A stretch of 64,000 nt of DNA from G963668185 sp965237445 (GCA_965237445.1 OZ250142.1:1364001-1428000); one strand, 5' to 3'. Shown: positions 9,075-18,299, counted from the stretch's first letter. Translations and numbers: made by a program. Notes: a model not told the origin generated them from the letters alone.

Positions 9075-10166
9075 GTGAAGGCAGCGGTGTTCCGCGAAGT
9101 AGACGTTCCGCTGGTGATAGAAGAGGTCCAAATAGACAGCCCCGCGGCGCACGAGGTGCTGATCCGCACCGGCGCGTCAGGCGTGTGCCACAGCGACCTC
9201 CACTACATGGAGGGCAAGTACTACATGGATACGCCGGCGATACTCGGGCACGAGGCCGCCGGAACCGTGGAGACGGTAGGGAGCCAGGTACGTTACGTGA
9301 AGCCGGGAGACAGGGTGATCACTTGCCTTTCGGTCTTCTGCGGCGAGTGCGACATGTGCCTGAAGGGCCGCCAGGTCCTCTGCAGGCGAGAGGCCGGCGT
9401 GGTCCGGGAGCCGTCCGAGCCGCCTCGCTTGAGCCTGAACGGCACGGCGGTCACGCAGGGCATGTTGCTGGCGTCATATGCAGAGCAGATGCTTGTGCAC
9501 GAGCACTCGGTGGTGAAGGTGCGCGACGACATTCCCTTCGAGGTACTCGCGTTGATCGGCTGCGGAGTCACGACCGGGGTGGGCGCCGCGCTCAACACGG
9601 CGCGCGTGGAAGCCGGGAGCACGGTGGCCGTTCTGGGCTGCGGCGGCGTCGGCCTGAGCGTCGTGCAGGGTGCGCGGATCGCGGGCGCAGGGCGGATCAT
9701 CGCCGTCGACACGGTGGAGACTAAGCTGGGCATGGCGCGGGAACTTGGCGCCACGGACGTGGTCGATGCATCGGGCGGAGACGTGGTGGAAAAGGTGATG
9801 GGCCTGACCAACAACCGGGGCGTGGACTACGCCTTCGAGGCGGTGGGCACCAAGCAAACGTCGGAGCAGGCTTTCGAGATGCTGGACGACGGCGCTACGG
9901 CGTACGTGCTGGGTATGGTGCCTGAGGGCACGAAGATCGAGATCAGCGCGGACACGTTCCTGAGGCGCGAGCGGCGGATTCAGGGCAGCACGATGGGCTC
10001 AAACCACTTCCGGGTTGACATGCCACGCTACATAGACTTCTACCTGGACGGCCGCCTGAAGGTGGACGAGATGGTGTCGCAGCGAATGAAGCTGGAACAG
10101 ATCAACGACGCCTTCGACGACATGAAGCAGGGCCACGTGGCCCGGACGGTGCTCATCTTCGATTAG
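9075..10166 (+). CDS. Zinc-dependent alcohol dehydrogenase (MDR superfamily)
   Basis: A 363-residue medium-chain dehydrogenase that oxidises an alcohol or aldehyde adduct with NAD(P). The catalytic zinc ligands are in GVCHSDLH and GHEAAG. A structural-zinc cysteine cluster CGECDMCLKGRQVLC follows, and the Rossmann motif is VLGCGGVGLS. The segment IGCGVTTGVGA is typical of the class III/mycothiol-dependent-like group. The ribosome binding site is GAGGAGG before GTG/ATG at 9075. It follows the frameshifted FAD enzyme by 69 bases and probably shares its transcript. Confidence 0.93.
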   Translation: MKAAVFREVDVPLVIEEVQIDSPAAHEVLIRTGASGVCHSDLHYMEGKYYMDTPAILGHEAAGTVETVGSQVRYVKPGDRVITCLSVFCGECDMCLKGRQVLCRREAGVVREPSEPPRLSLNGTAVTQGMLLASYAEQMLVHEHSVVKVRDDIPFEVLALIGCGVTTGVGAALNTARVEAGSTVAVLGCGGVGLSVVQGARIAGAGRIIAVDTVETKLGMARELGATDVVDASGGDVVEKVMGLTNNRGVDYAFEAVGTKQTSEQAFEMLDDGATAYVLGMVPEGTKIEISADTFLRRERRIQGSTMGSNHFRVDMPRYIDFYLDGRLKVDEMVSQRMKLEQINDAFDDMKQGHVARTVLIFD

Positions 10167-10203
10167 GGGCCCGAGGTAGGAGCATGGCCCAAGGCCCTCC
10201 TGC

Positions 10204-10209
10204 TAGTAT
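10204..10209 (+). promoter_or_regulatory. Extended -10 element for a leaderless transcript
   Basis: TGC followed by TAGTAT lies exactly six bases before the ATG at 10216. No ribosome binding site precedes that ATG. This is the geometry of a leaderless mRNA, in which transcription starts at the A of the start codon. No clear -35 hexamer is present. Confidence 0.5.
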
Positions 10210-10215
10210 GTAGCC

Positions 10216-11220
10216 ATGCCCACGAATGTACCGCCTCAGTACCGTGAGGCAGAGCAGCGGTTTCGGGAGGCCAGGTCTCCGCAGGCCAAAGTGGCCATTC
10301 TGCAGGAAATGCTGGCGATAGTCCCCAAGCACAAGGGGACTGACCACCTGCGCGCCCAGCTCAGGGCCCGTATGTCCAAGCTCATGGACGAGCTTACGGC
10401 GCCGTCCAAGGGGCCCAAGACGGGGCGGATCGACCCGTTCTCGCTCTCGAAGGAAGGTGGCGGCAGGGCGACGCTCGTTGGCCCGGCCAACGCCGGCAAA
10501 ACGTCGCTGCTCGCGAAGGCGACCGGGGCCGGCGCGAGGGGCGGGCTGTACTTCCCGAGCACACAGGAGCCCACGCAGGGCATGCTGCCCTACGAGGACG
10601 TGCTGTTCCAGCTTATCGACACGCCGCCCACGTCGTACCCGCATCTACACAGCCGGCTGTACGGCCTGCTTCGCACTTCGGACGCGTTTGTGCTGGTCGT
10701 AGACCTCACGAACGATCCTGCGTCCCAGACGAGGGAAGCGTACGAACTGCTCGAACAGTGGGGCTTCGACCTGCTCGCACCCGGAGAGGACGGTTCTGCC
10801 GAGGAGCCCGAGCTCTCCAAGCCGGTCATCATCGCCGCCAACAAGGCAGACATGGACGGCGCACTGGACAGCTTCCAGGAGTTCGAGGATGAGCTCCAGG
10901 GCACCTTTCCCGTGATCATGACGAGCGCTCTCGAAGTGGTGGGAATAGACGAACTGGCTGAGGCGCTTTTCCAGGCCTTGGGTGTCATTCGCGTCTACAC
11001 GAAGTCGCCCAGATTGAAGCTGGAGGAGTTCGAGAGGGAGCGCCCGCTCGTGCTGCCGATGGGAAGCACGGTGATGCAGGCGGCGCGCGAGCTTCACAAC
11101 GAGCTTGGCGAGGGCCTCAAGTACGCGGTGCTGTGGGGCGAGTCCGGCAAGTTCGACGCCCAAAGGGTCGGCCGCTCGCACGAGCTGGCGGACCGTGATG
11201 TGATCGAGCTGCACTCGTAA
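10216..11220 (+). CDS. DRG/Obg-like GTPase with C-terminal TGS domain
   Basis: A 334-residue protein. An N-terminal helical region (1-75) precedes a G domain with G1 GPANAGKTS, a G2-like threonine in STQEPTQG, G3 DTPP and G4 NKAD. The last 80 residues form a TGS domain (RVYTKSP to DRDVIELHS), a fold also found in ThrRS, SpoT and DRG proteins. The arrangement N-helical, G, TGS matches the DRG family, common in archaea and eukaryotes and scattered in bacteria. It probably acts on ribosomes or tRNA. It appears to be translated from a leaderless message, as no ribosome binding site is visible. Confidence 0.85.
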   Translation: MPTNVPPQYREAEQRFREARSPQAKVAILQEMLAIVPKHKGTDHLRAQLRARMSKLMDELTAPSKGPKTGRIDPFSLSKEGGGRATLVGPANAGKTSLLAKATGAGARGGLYFPSTQEPTQGMLPYEDVLFQLIDTPPTSYPHLHSRLYGLLRTSDAFVLVVDLTNDPASQTREAYELLEQWGFDLLAPGEDGSAEEPELSKPVIIAANKADMDGALDSFQEFEDELQGTFPVIMTSALEVVGIDELAEALFQALGVIRVYTKSPRLKLEEFERERPLVLPMGSTVMQAARELHNELGEGLKYAVLWGESGKFDAQRVGRSHELADRDVIELHS

Positions 11221-11291
11221 GGGCCGACGTCAGGCCCGCCTCGTTAGCGTGCCGCAGCCTCGTTGTAGCTGGACGGGAGTCGCTGGGCCTC

Positions 11292-12068
11292 TTAATCCGA
11301 AGTCAAAGACTCAGGTCGGCGCCAAGAGCACGCCACACACTGGCATAGGCCGTCCGTCTTGATAATGTGCTTCAAGCCATCTGGGCCGTGGTCAGGCGTC
11401 CGCCGATCGAATCTCGGAAGAATGCGCTTCAGGAACTGACCGTCATTGCGCTCATAGTATCTGTAGACAGCGTAGGCGCAGAAATCCGCCAACTGTAACA
11501 GTCTAGTGTCGCTGGACTGGCTGAAGTAAGGAATGTCGACGATGTTGTGAAGGTATCCATGCTCGGTTCCTTCGCCTCTGAAATCTGCTATGAGAGTCCG
11601 ATACCTGCTCTCGGTGCTTTGCGACCTATCGATGATTAGCAGGCCCTTCTGCGGTTTCCCCTGATGATGAAATCTCAGGAGGAATGTGTTGATTCTTTGA
11701 GCGATGTCCTGAAAAGTATCCCTCAAAACTTGTTCAGCATGTCTGACCGAGGAGATGTGCATTGCCGTTGCGAACAGGACCGCGTTTGGATATGCAGTTT
11801 TTGCAATTTCATCGTAAACGGTCTCCAGCATCCGCTGGCGAACACTCTTACAAATGCTTCTGAATCGATCGCGACCGCTGTTGATATCTACCGCGTGGAA
11901 TTTCAGAGGAACTGAAATGCCGGGGAAGAACTCAGCTTGGACGTCATCCAGGACATTACTTAAACGCCGGATCTGCCCCTCATGGATCGCAATCCCACCA
12001 ATAATTAAGTGGTTCTGTTTGCTCCACGCGTTCGGATCGCCGGACTCGTCTAGGTAGATCACGTACAT
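11292..12068 (-). CDS. DUF3800 domain-containing protein
   Basis: The ATG at 12068 is preferred, since the family begins with a short strand ending in LDESG (here MYVIYLDESGD); 258 residues. The conserved acidic residues in the first strand and in LLIIDRS, plus a late LQLADFCAYAVYRY, give the RNase H-like pattern of DUF3800. Members are often found next to mobile elements and defence genes; the activity is not established. The gene is visibly poorer in G+C than both neighbours, and no partner gene is present, so recent acquisition is likely. Confidence 0.85.
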   Translation of the reverse strand: MYVIYLDESGDPNAWSKQNHLIIGGIAIHEGQIRRLSNVLDDVQAEFFPGISVPLKFHAVDINSGRDRFRSICKSVRQRMLETVYDEIAKTAYPNAVLFATAMHISSVRHAEQVLRDTFQDIAQRINTFLLRFHHQGKPQKGLLIIDRSQSTESRYRTLIADFRGEGTEHGYLHNIVDIPYFSQSSDTRLLQLADFCAYAVYRYYERNDGQFLKRILPRFDRRTPDHGPDGLKHIIKTDGLCQCVACSWRRPESLTSD

Positions 12069-12234
12069 CTTCGAGTCTGGCGAACCTCCCAGAAAAGGAA
12101 AGGCAACCAAGCGTGGGCTGCACGACAGATCGAGAGGTCGACCTTCCTGGTTGCAGCTTCATGCTAGCCAATCCGACAGGTTGAGTCAACGAGGGCCGGC
12201 CTCAGGCCCATCACGCCAGCCCGTCGCAACTCCG

Positions 12235-13386
12235 CTATAGCAGGCCCACCCCGAACTCGAAGACGCCCCGGGCTACGTTCAGCAGCAGGATGTCGGTAGC
12301 GCCTCCCGCCAGCCGCATCGACCTGATCTCCCGGTACAGTCGCTCCAGTGGGTGCCCTGTGATCAGCGCCTGCCCCCCGGCTAGCTGAACCGCCTGGTCT
12401 ACGACACGTCCGGCCGTCTCTGTGCAGAACACCTTCGCGGCCATGATCTCGTTGATCGCCGTGTCCCCGGAGTCGAGGAGGCGCGCGGTCCTGTATAGCG
12501 TCGAACGCGCAGCGTAAGTCTCGATTCGCATGGCCGCGTACCGCAGCCGGACGCCGTCCCGGTCGGCCAGCGGCGTTCCGGAGCGGTGAGGTCGCGTGGC
12601 ATGGCTCGTGACGTAACGGACGGCCCACATGGCCATGCCAGTGGCATGTGCGGCGGACCCGATGCGCTCTTCACTGATCGTGTTCAGCGCCCTCGGCATG
12701 CCCTCGCCGACGCGGCCGACCACGTTGGCGGCAGGAACGCGCGCGCCGTCCAGCAGCAGCTCGACGTGGCCGCTGCCGTCCAGGCTGGTGAACTCGCGTT
12801 CAATTGACAGACCCGGCGTGTCCCTGTCGATCAGCACCACCGCCGGCCCGCCCGGCGCGTCCTCCGCCGCCTCCACGTTGACAACGGCCGCGAAGAAGTC
12901 GGCCTGGGCTCCGCCGGTCACGTAGGCCTTGCGTCCGGTGACTATCAAGGTGTCGTCCTCACGCACGGCCCAGGTCGGCCTGTAGGAATCGCCTGTGGGC
13001 GCGGCCTCGGTGAAAGCCCACGCTCCTCGCAGTTCTCCCCTCATAAGGGGCTCAAGGTATCGTTGCCGGAGGTCGCCCTCGGCGGCGTGAAGCACCCCCG
13101 GCCCCGGACCGAAGACGCAGCCGGACAGCCGGGAGTTCGCGGCTGCGACAGCCTCTCTTGCGACCACCAGGGCCATTGCGCCGGCGCTGGTCCCGCCATG
13201 CTCGACGGGCTGTGTCAGGCCGTGGATGCCGGCCGCACGGGACCGCTCTCGGACTCGCCGCCGGACTTCTTCCGGGATTGGTCCATTGGCGTCAACCGGC
13301 TCTTCTAGAGGCCTGACCTCCTCCTGCATGAACGCGTTTACGCGGTCCCTGAGGTCTTGCTGCTCCCGTGTTAAGGACTCTGGCAT
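12235..13386 (-). CDS. Acyl-CoA dehydrogenase family protein
   Basis: An FAD-dependent acyl-CoA dehydrogenase of about 383 residues. It contains the mid-domain segment AWAFTEAAPTGDSYRPTWAV and LIVTGRKAYVTGG, then the C-terminal four-helix domain ending with LAGGATDILLLNVARGVF. The ATG at 13386 is chosen; a TTG at 13425 would add 13 residues. It should introduce an alpha-beta double bond into a CoA thioester and pass electrons to an electron-transfer flavoprotein. The usual active-site glutamate cannot be placed with confidence. It stands alone between DUF3800 and the divergent membrane polymerase. Confidence 0.85.
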   Translation of the reverse strand: MPESLTREQQDLRDRVNAFMQEEVRPLEEPVDANGPIPEEVRRRVRERSRAAGIHGLTQPVEHGGTSAGAMALVVAREAVAAANSRLSGCVFGPGPGVLHAAEGDLRQRYLEPLMRGELRGAWAFTEAAPTGDSYRPTWAVREDDTLIVTGRKAYVTGGAQADFFAAVVNVEAAEDAPGGPAVVLIDRDTPGLSIEREFTSLDGSGHVELLLDGARVPAANVVGRVGEGMPRALNTISEERIGSAAHATGMAMWAVRYVTSHATRPHRSGTPLADRDGVRLRYAAMRIETYAARSTLYRTARLLDSGDTAINEIMAAKVFCTETAGRVVDQAVQLAGGQALITGHPLERLYREIRSMRLAGGATDILLLNVARGVFEFGVGLL

Positions 13387-13528
13387 ATCGGCGATGGCTC
13401 CGTTGGGCGAATTGAGAGTTGCCAATGCTATCTCATGGGCAACGATTCACGCCTTTACCTGATAACGTATCTACCGCCGAACGGACGGGATTATCAGCCT
13501 TTAGGGTGTGCGTGAACGGAGGTAATTG

Positions 13529-15826
13529 GTGACTCTCGCGCGGTCACAATTGGACGCGCAGATCGAGAAGGCGCTGCTGCGGACCATCAAGGTCGTGCTG
13601 GCGCTCGTCGTACTTGCGCCGTTGGTCGTCACCTCGCGCCTGCTGCCCGTCGACGTCCTGCCAGAGGCTGGCTGGCTTCTGCCGGACACGGTGTTCCCGT
13701 TCGTGGTAGGCAAGGCGCTGTTCACGTACTTCCTGACCGAGATTGCGTTCGGCCTGTGGGTGCTCGTGTGCCTGCGGAACCCGGATTACGCTTTGCCGCG
13801 CTCATGGCTCCTGGCCGCGTTCGCGTTGTACACCGCGATAACGCTTGCGGCGGCGCTGGCCGGGGTCTCATCACAGCGATCTATCTGGTCGACATACGAG
13901 CGGATGCAAGGGTTCGTCGCAGTGGCGCACTGGCTCGTATACGCGTGGGTGCTCGTCTCGGTTTACAGGACGCGGTCGGACTGGCGCGCTGTGCTGAACG
14001 TGGGGCTTGCGGTAGGCGTTGTGCTGGCGATGGTGGGCCTGGCCCAGAGCGAGGGCATCGAACTCACGCCATACATCCAAGCTCAGAGGAGGGTGTACTC
14101 GACGCTTGGCAACCCGACCTACGTCGGCTCTTACATGCTTATATGCGTTCTGGTGGCAGGCGCGTTTCTAGCGCACTCGTACTGCAATCCGCCGGTCGAG
14201 TCGACGCCCCGCCCTCAACCGAGAGAACGCCGGCGGCCCAGGGGACGTGGTAGAAGGCGAGCAAGAACGCGACAAACTCTACCGACCCTTAGCCCTCCCA
14301 TGTGGGCGGGCGCATGGCTGGCCGTGATCGCCCTCGCCTGGATTCTGACAGTCGTCATCGGCTCCACGGCGCTGTACTGGCTGTTTGTTGTTGTGCTGGC
14401 TGCTTTCGGTGCAAGTTACTACGTATCGAGTTCGCGTCGGGGCTGCTGGTGGCGCGTGTTCTGGATGGTCTCGATAGCGCTTAGCCTGTATCTGATTGTC
14501 TTGAGCGGAACGAGAGGCGCTGCCGTGGGGCTAATCGGCGCGCTGGCTGCATGCGCCTTCCTGTACGTGGTCATAGGCAAAGTGCGCCTGGGCCGGCTGG
14601 CCTGCGCCGGTGCGCTCGCCTTCCTGCTGATTGCGCCACTGCTGCTCTACGCCGCGCGCGAAACGCCGCCAGTGGAGGCGTTGCGATCGTCGAGCACCAT
14701 CGTTGACCGTTTGCTGAGAATCGGCCCCGATGACAGGAGTGTGCAGGGCCGGACGTCCTCCGCTCTGACAGGACTGCAGGCGTTCGCCGACAGACCAATT
14801 CTGGGATGGGGCCCCGAAAACTACACGATCGCGTACGACAGACATGTATCGGCTGAAACGGCAAGTAGCGTCGCCGAGTCGTTCGACCAGGCGCACAACA
14901 AGCTGATCGAAGAACTAACCACAAAGGGCGTGCTGGGGTTCGCGTCGTACTCGGCGATCTGGGTGCTGCTGGCAGCGGTCCTGTACCGCAGGGCAAGGAG
15001 GCAGCCGGTGCGCGAGCAGCCTCTGACAATCCTCCTTGGAGGGGCCGCCGCAGGATACTTCATCCAAAACCTCTTCCTGTTCGACACACCGGGGACCGTG
15101 GTCTGGTTCCTGTTGCTGCTCGGGTACGCTGGATTCCTTGAAACGACGCGGGACCCGATGATCACCGGCGAAGAGTACGACGGCACCGCTCTCCGAGCTC
15201 CCTCACTGCTCGCCCGCGTTTCCCGCGCGTTCCGGCCCGAGTCCGCGTACAGAGCTGCGGCGGTTGCGGCTGTCGTAATCGTCGGGCTGGCCGTCTACTT
15301 CCTGGTCGCGCGTCCTTTTGCTGGCGGCATGGCCACATTCGACGCTCACGCCTTCAGTTCGCCCGGCGCGGAGAGAGTTGAGGCGTTCGAGCGGGCCGTG
15401 ACAGCCTTCCCGCCTCTTGGAAACTACCCGAGAATCTCGATGTTTAGCCGCGCCGCGTCAGACCTGCAAGGGCTCTCTGCAGAGGAAGCCTTCGTGGTAA
15501 TCGCGGCCGTAGAGAAGGCGCTTGCGGAGGGCTTGGACAAGGAGCCGGAGGAGTGGCGCATCCTCATTGGCGCGGCCTCCGTGTTTCATAACGCCAGGGG
15601 CCTCGACTCCAACTACATCGCCAGGGCAGGTGAGCTGCTGAGAGAAGCTAACAGGCTCGCGCCGGGCAGGTACGAGTCCGTGAGGGGCGTGGCGATCCAG
15701 CACATGTATGAAGATGACATCGAAGGAGCGCAGGCGGTCATCGATGCCTACCTTACGGAGTACGCGGAGGCCGAGCGCCACTTCAGCGACATCCTGGAGG
15801 ACCTGAAGGCCCGTAACGAGTCCTAG
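13529..15826 (+). CDS. O-antigen ligase/polymerase-like membrane protein with C-terminal helical repeats
   Basis: A large integral membrane protein of about 765 residues. Some twelve hydrophobic segments span residues 20-550. The conserved Wzy/WaaL-type loop contains the segment RTSSALTGLQAFADRPILGWGPENY, followed by HNKLIEELTTKGVLG. After a last helix near 590 the remaining 150 residues look like TPR-type helices. GGAGG precedes GTG 13529 by six bases (a TTG at 13526 is the alternative). An Arg-rich loop of about 30 residues sits between helices near residue 230-255. It probably ligates or polymerises surface glycan; the glycosyltransferase at 17295-18059 may act with it. Confidence 0.82.
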   Translation: MTLARSQLDAQIEKALLRTIKVVLALVVLAPLVVTSRLLPVDVLPEAGWLLPDTVFPFVVGKALFTYFLTEIAFGLWVLVCLRNPDYALPRSWLLAAFALYTAITLAAALAGVSSQRSIWSTYERMQGFVAVAHWLVYAWVLVSVYRTRSDWRAVLNVGLAVGVVLAMVGLAQSEGIELTPYIQAQRRVYSTLGNPTYVGSYMLICVLVAGAFLAHSYCNPPVESTPRPQPRERRRPRGRGRRRARTRQTLPTLSPPMWAGAWLAVIALAWILTVVIGSTALYWLFVVVLAAFGASYYVSSSRRGCWWRVFWMVSIALSLYLIVLSGTRGAAVGLIGALAACAFLYVVIGKVRLGRLACAGALAFLLIAPLLLYAARETPPVEALRSSSTIVDRLLRIGPDDRSVQGRTSSALTGLQAFADRPILGWGPENYTIAYDRHVSAETASSVAESFDQAHNKLIEELTTKGVLGFASYSAIWVLLAAVLYRRARRQPVREQPLTILLGGAAAGYFIQNLFLFDTPGTVVWFLLLLGYAGFLETTRDPMITGEEYDGTALRAPSLLARVSRAFRPESAYRAAAVAAVVIVGLAVYFLVARPFAGGMATFDAHAFSSPGAERVEAFERAVTAFPPLGNYPRISMFSRAASDLQGLSAEEAFVVIAAVEKALAEGLDKEPEEWRILIGAASVFHNARGLDSNYIARAGELLREANRLAPGRYESVRGVAIQHMYEDDIEGAQAVIDAYLTEYAEAERHFSDILEDLKARNES

Positions 15827-15865
15827 CTATGCGGCGGCGCTATTCCGTACTGGGCTGGGGAGCCT

Positions 15866-17047
15866 CTACAGGGCGTACTCCCGCATGCTGGTATCGGCGC
15901 CGGGGACCCAGTTCCGCTGCTCCCGCCAGTCAACAGGCACGTCCGCGAACCTGCTCAACCGCAGCCCGTCGATGTTGATCGGCGTCTCCCCGTGCATCAC
16001 GAGGTCCGCTACCGCCTTGCCGGTGGCTGGTGAAAGCCCGAACCCATCGCCGGACATCGTGCAGACGAGGAAGTTCTCCGGGTTGGTCAGCGTGTCTATG
16101 ATCGGGTAGTAGTCCGGGGTCTGCTCGACCACGCAGGCCCAGCTCCTGATTACCGGCACGTCGGCGGCTCCGGGGAACATCTCGGCCACTCGCCTGGAGA
16201 CGTTCCTGACAAGAGGCGTGTTGGGCTTTTCCGGTGTCCCCAGGTCAACGTCAATCCACTCGTGCCAACCGCCGCCGTAGGCGAGGTTGCCTCGCTCTGT
16301 CTGCCGTCCGTACAGGCCGTTGCCGCTGAAGCCGCCCTGCCACATCCGCTCAAGCGGAGCAGTGACGATGATTTCCGGCCTGCCAGGAGCCACGGGCACG
16401 AACGCGCCTACCGACTCAGCCAGCACGCCGGTCTGAGGCCCGGCAGCGCAGACGACGAAGCCCGCGCCGATGTCGCCCTTGTCCGTATGGACGGTGGTGA
16501 CCTTGTTGCTCTCAACAGTGAAGCCGGTGGCCGTGGTGTGCTGGTAGATGCGGCCACCCAGGTCCAGCAGCGCCCATGCGTATGCCTGGCACGTCCTCTG
16601 GGGGTTCGCATGGCCTGCGTCGTGCCGTAGGACCCCGCCGCGCACGTCCGGCGCAACTATCGGCATCGCTTCACGGACGGAGACGTTGTCCATGATCTCG
16701 TAGTGCACGCCCAGTGCCTCCGCCTGCCGCGCCGACTCCACCATCTCGTCCCAGTCTTCGTCAGTCAGCGCGATCCGGATGCTGCCCAGGCAGGTCTCGG
16801 TCGGGTATCCGAGCCTGTCTTCCATGGACGGCCAGAGCTCCTCCTCCACCCTGCCGAGGTCGCCAACCGGCGACACGCCGCGGTGGCCGAACAGTCCGCC
16901 GTTGCGTCCCGACGCCTCCCATCCCACGATCTCCTTTTCGATGAGGAGAACGTCCACGTCGCTCTGTGCGAGCCACCAAGCCGAACTCAACCCGGAAACT
17001 CCGCCGCCAATGACTACAACGTCCGCGCTGTCGATTGTGGTGGTCAT
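15866..17047 (-). CDS. FAD-dependent amino-acid oxidase family protein (DAO)
   Basis: A 393-residue flavoprotein with the dinucleotide motif VVIGGGVSGLSSAWWLA at residues 10-27, EASGRNGG after it, and the C-terminal FGLSPATGKAVADL closing the FAD fold. The family (sarcosine, glycine, D-amino acid oxidases) oxidises C-N bonds to give imine and hydrogen peroxide or reduced acceptor. It is clearly paralogous to the gene at 32437-33591: long stretches such as NPQRT, SGNGLYGRQT, RGNLAYGGG and EWIDVDL are shared in order. The substrate is unknown. The gene is transcribed towards the membrane polymerase. Confidence 0.9.
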   Translation of the reverse strand: MTTTIDSADVVVIGGGVSGLSSAWWLAQSDVDVLLIEKEIVGWEASGRNGGLFGHRGVSPVGDLGRVEEELWPSMEDRLGYPTETCLGSIRIALTDEDWDEMVESARQAEALGVHYEIMDNVSVREAMPIVAPDVRGGVLRHDAGHANPQRTCQAYAWALLDLGGRIYQHTTATGFTVESNKVTTVHTDKGDIGAGFVVCAAGPQTGVLAESVGAFVPVAPGRPEIIVTAPLERMWQGGFSGNGLYGRQTERGNLAYGGGWHEWIDVDLGTPEKPNTPLVRNVSRRVAEMFPGAADVPVIRSWACVVEQTPDYYPIIDTLTNPENFLVCTMSGDGFGLSPATGKAVADLVMHGETPINIDGLRLSRFADVPVDWREQRNWVPGADTSMREYAL

Positions 17048-17195
17048 GATCGATCTCCCAGATGATGTGAAGCTGATGTGTTCTGACTTTAGCTGGATGG
17101 GCGACGCCTGTTAGCATACATTAATGTGGTTGCGAAGGCGGACGAGACTGATTGGTCCCGTGGAGAAGGAGTCCAGTCGATTGAACATTGAACGT

Positions 17196-17294
17196 ATGTT
17201 GAAGTGGGCGCCTGCCCTTATGACCTTGGCACTCTTCGGGGGTGCTGGCTATGGTCTCGCCGGGGCAATCCTGATAATTGCCGCGGTCGTGTAG
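17196..17294 (+). other. Short hydrophobic ORF ending in amber, in frame with the glycosyltransferase
   Basis: ATG 17196 opens a 32-codon frame, almost entirely hydrophobic after residue 5 (ALMTLALFGGAGYGLAGA), ending at TAG 17292-17294. The glycosyltransferase continues in the same frame immediately after the TAG, beginning RPRRR. It could be a separate membrane mini-protein, the N-terminal anchor of the glycosyltransferase interrupted by a nonsense mutation, or chance. No ribosome binding site lies at the right distance. Confidence 0.3.
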
Positions 17295-18059
17295 CGTCCG
17301 AGGCGACGCACGCCTATCCAATTCTCCTTAGACATTGTCATACCTGTCCTGAACGAGGAGGTCGCTCTCGAAGAGAGCGTGACCACTCTTCGGGCATTCT
17401 TGACTCGCGACATGTCCCACATCGGCTGGCGCGTCGTCATTGCCGACAACGGTTCGACCGACTCCACGCCTGAGATCGGCAGCCGCCTTTCAGATGGTCT
17501 TGATGACGTCGGATTCCTGCGGCTGGACCAGCGGGGCAGGGGAAGGGCGCTAAAGGCGGCATGGCGCGCTTCCGACGCCGATGCCGTGGCGTACATGGAT
17601 GTGGACCTCTCAACGGACTTGGAGGCTTTGCCGGCCCTCGTGGGCGCCATAGAGGCCGGGCGCTGCGATGTGGCGATAGGTTCCCGGCTTTGCCCTGGAG
17701 CGCATGTCACGGGCCGCTCCCTTAAGCGTGAGGTCATATCGCGCGCGTACAACCTGCTGATACGCGCCATGTTCCTGGTGCGCTTCCGGGACGCGCAGTG
17801 CGGGTTCAAGGCGGTTAGCCGCCGGGCCGCCGACAACATCGTTCCTCTAATCGAGGACAATGGCTGGTTCTTCGACACCGAGATGCTACTTGTGGCCGAA
17901 AAGGGAGGCTACTCGATTGAAGAGGTGCCCGTCTCATGGACGGACGACCCGGATACAAGGGTGCGCATCCTCAGCACGGCTTGGACTGATTTCAAGGGAC
18001 TGCTTCGCATGCGTTTCGGCGGTCTTCGCCGAGCGTTGAGTGTCCTCGGGCGGCACTGA
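17295..18059 (+). CDS. Family 2 glycosyltransferase (no normal start codon visible)
   Basis: GT2 fold acting on a nucleotide- or lipid-linked sugar. The first strand DIVIPVLNEEVALEESV (from 17331), the nucleotide-binding IADNGSTDSTPEIG, the metal motif MDVDLSTD and the late CGFKAVSR resemble dolichyl-phosphate glucosyl/mannosyltransferases. No ATG, GTG or TTG lies between the amber at 17292 and the first catalytic strand. A GTG at 17379 exists but would remove that strand. So the real start is non-canonical, upstream across the TAG, or the gene is damaged. The region after residue 200 has no membrane helix. Confidence 0.75.
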   Translation, partial: RPRRRTPIQFSLDIVIPVLNEEVALEESVTTLRAFLTRDMSHIGWRVVIADNGSTDSTPEIGSRLSDGLDDVGFLRLDQRGRGRALKAAWRASDADAVAYMDVDLSTDLEALPALVGAIEAGRCDVAIGSRLCPGAHVTGRSLKREVISRAYNLLIRAMFLVRFRDAQCGFKAVSRRAADNIVPLIEDNGWFFDTEMLLVAEKGGYSIEEVPVSWTDDPDTRVRILSTAWTDFKGLLRMRFGGLRRALSVLGRH

Positions 18060-18299
18060 CGATGACTGCAATGAAAGCGGCACGGGGCCGGGGTCGTTGC
18101 GTCAGACCTGGAAATCTGTCACGCTAATTCCGATGACGGCAAACGTTCGCAAGAGGCACGTGCGAGGACTGCTCCTGCGCATGAACGAATCCGTAAGTTG
18201 TGGCTGGCTTGAAAGCTTTTTGCCTCCAGGGTTGGGGTGCCGCTCCCGGTTGCCAAAGATCTGGAACAGCCGGACTGTAGCTGAGGTGGTCAGTTAGAA

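Noticed and set aside
8004..9152. 382-codon minus-strand frame across the FAD oxidoreductase and alcohol dehydrogenase start
   Set aside because: It overlaps two recognisable plus-strand genes and shows no conserved motif.
18040..18297. 85-codon frame between the glycosyltransferase and nicotinamidase
   Set aside because: No ribosome binding site, no motif and an implausible composition; the roughly 240-bp gap shows nothing else convincing.
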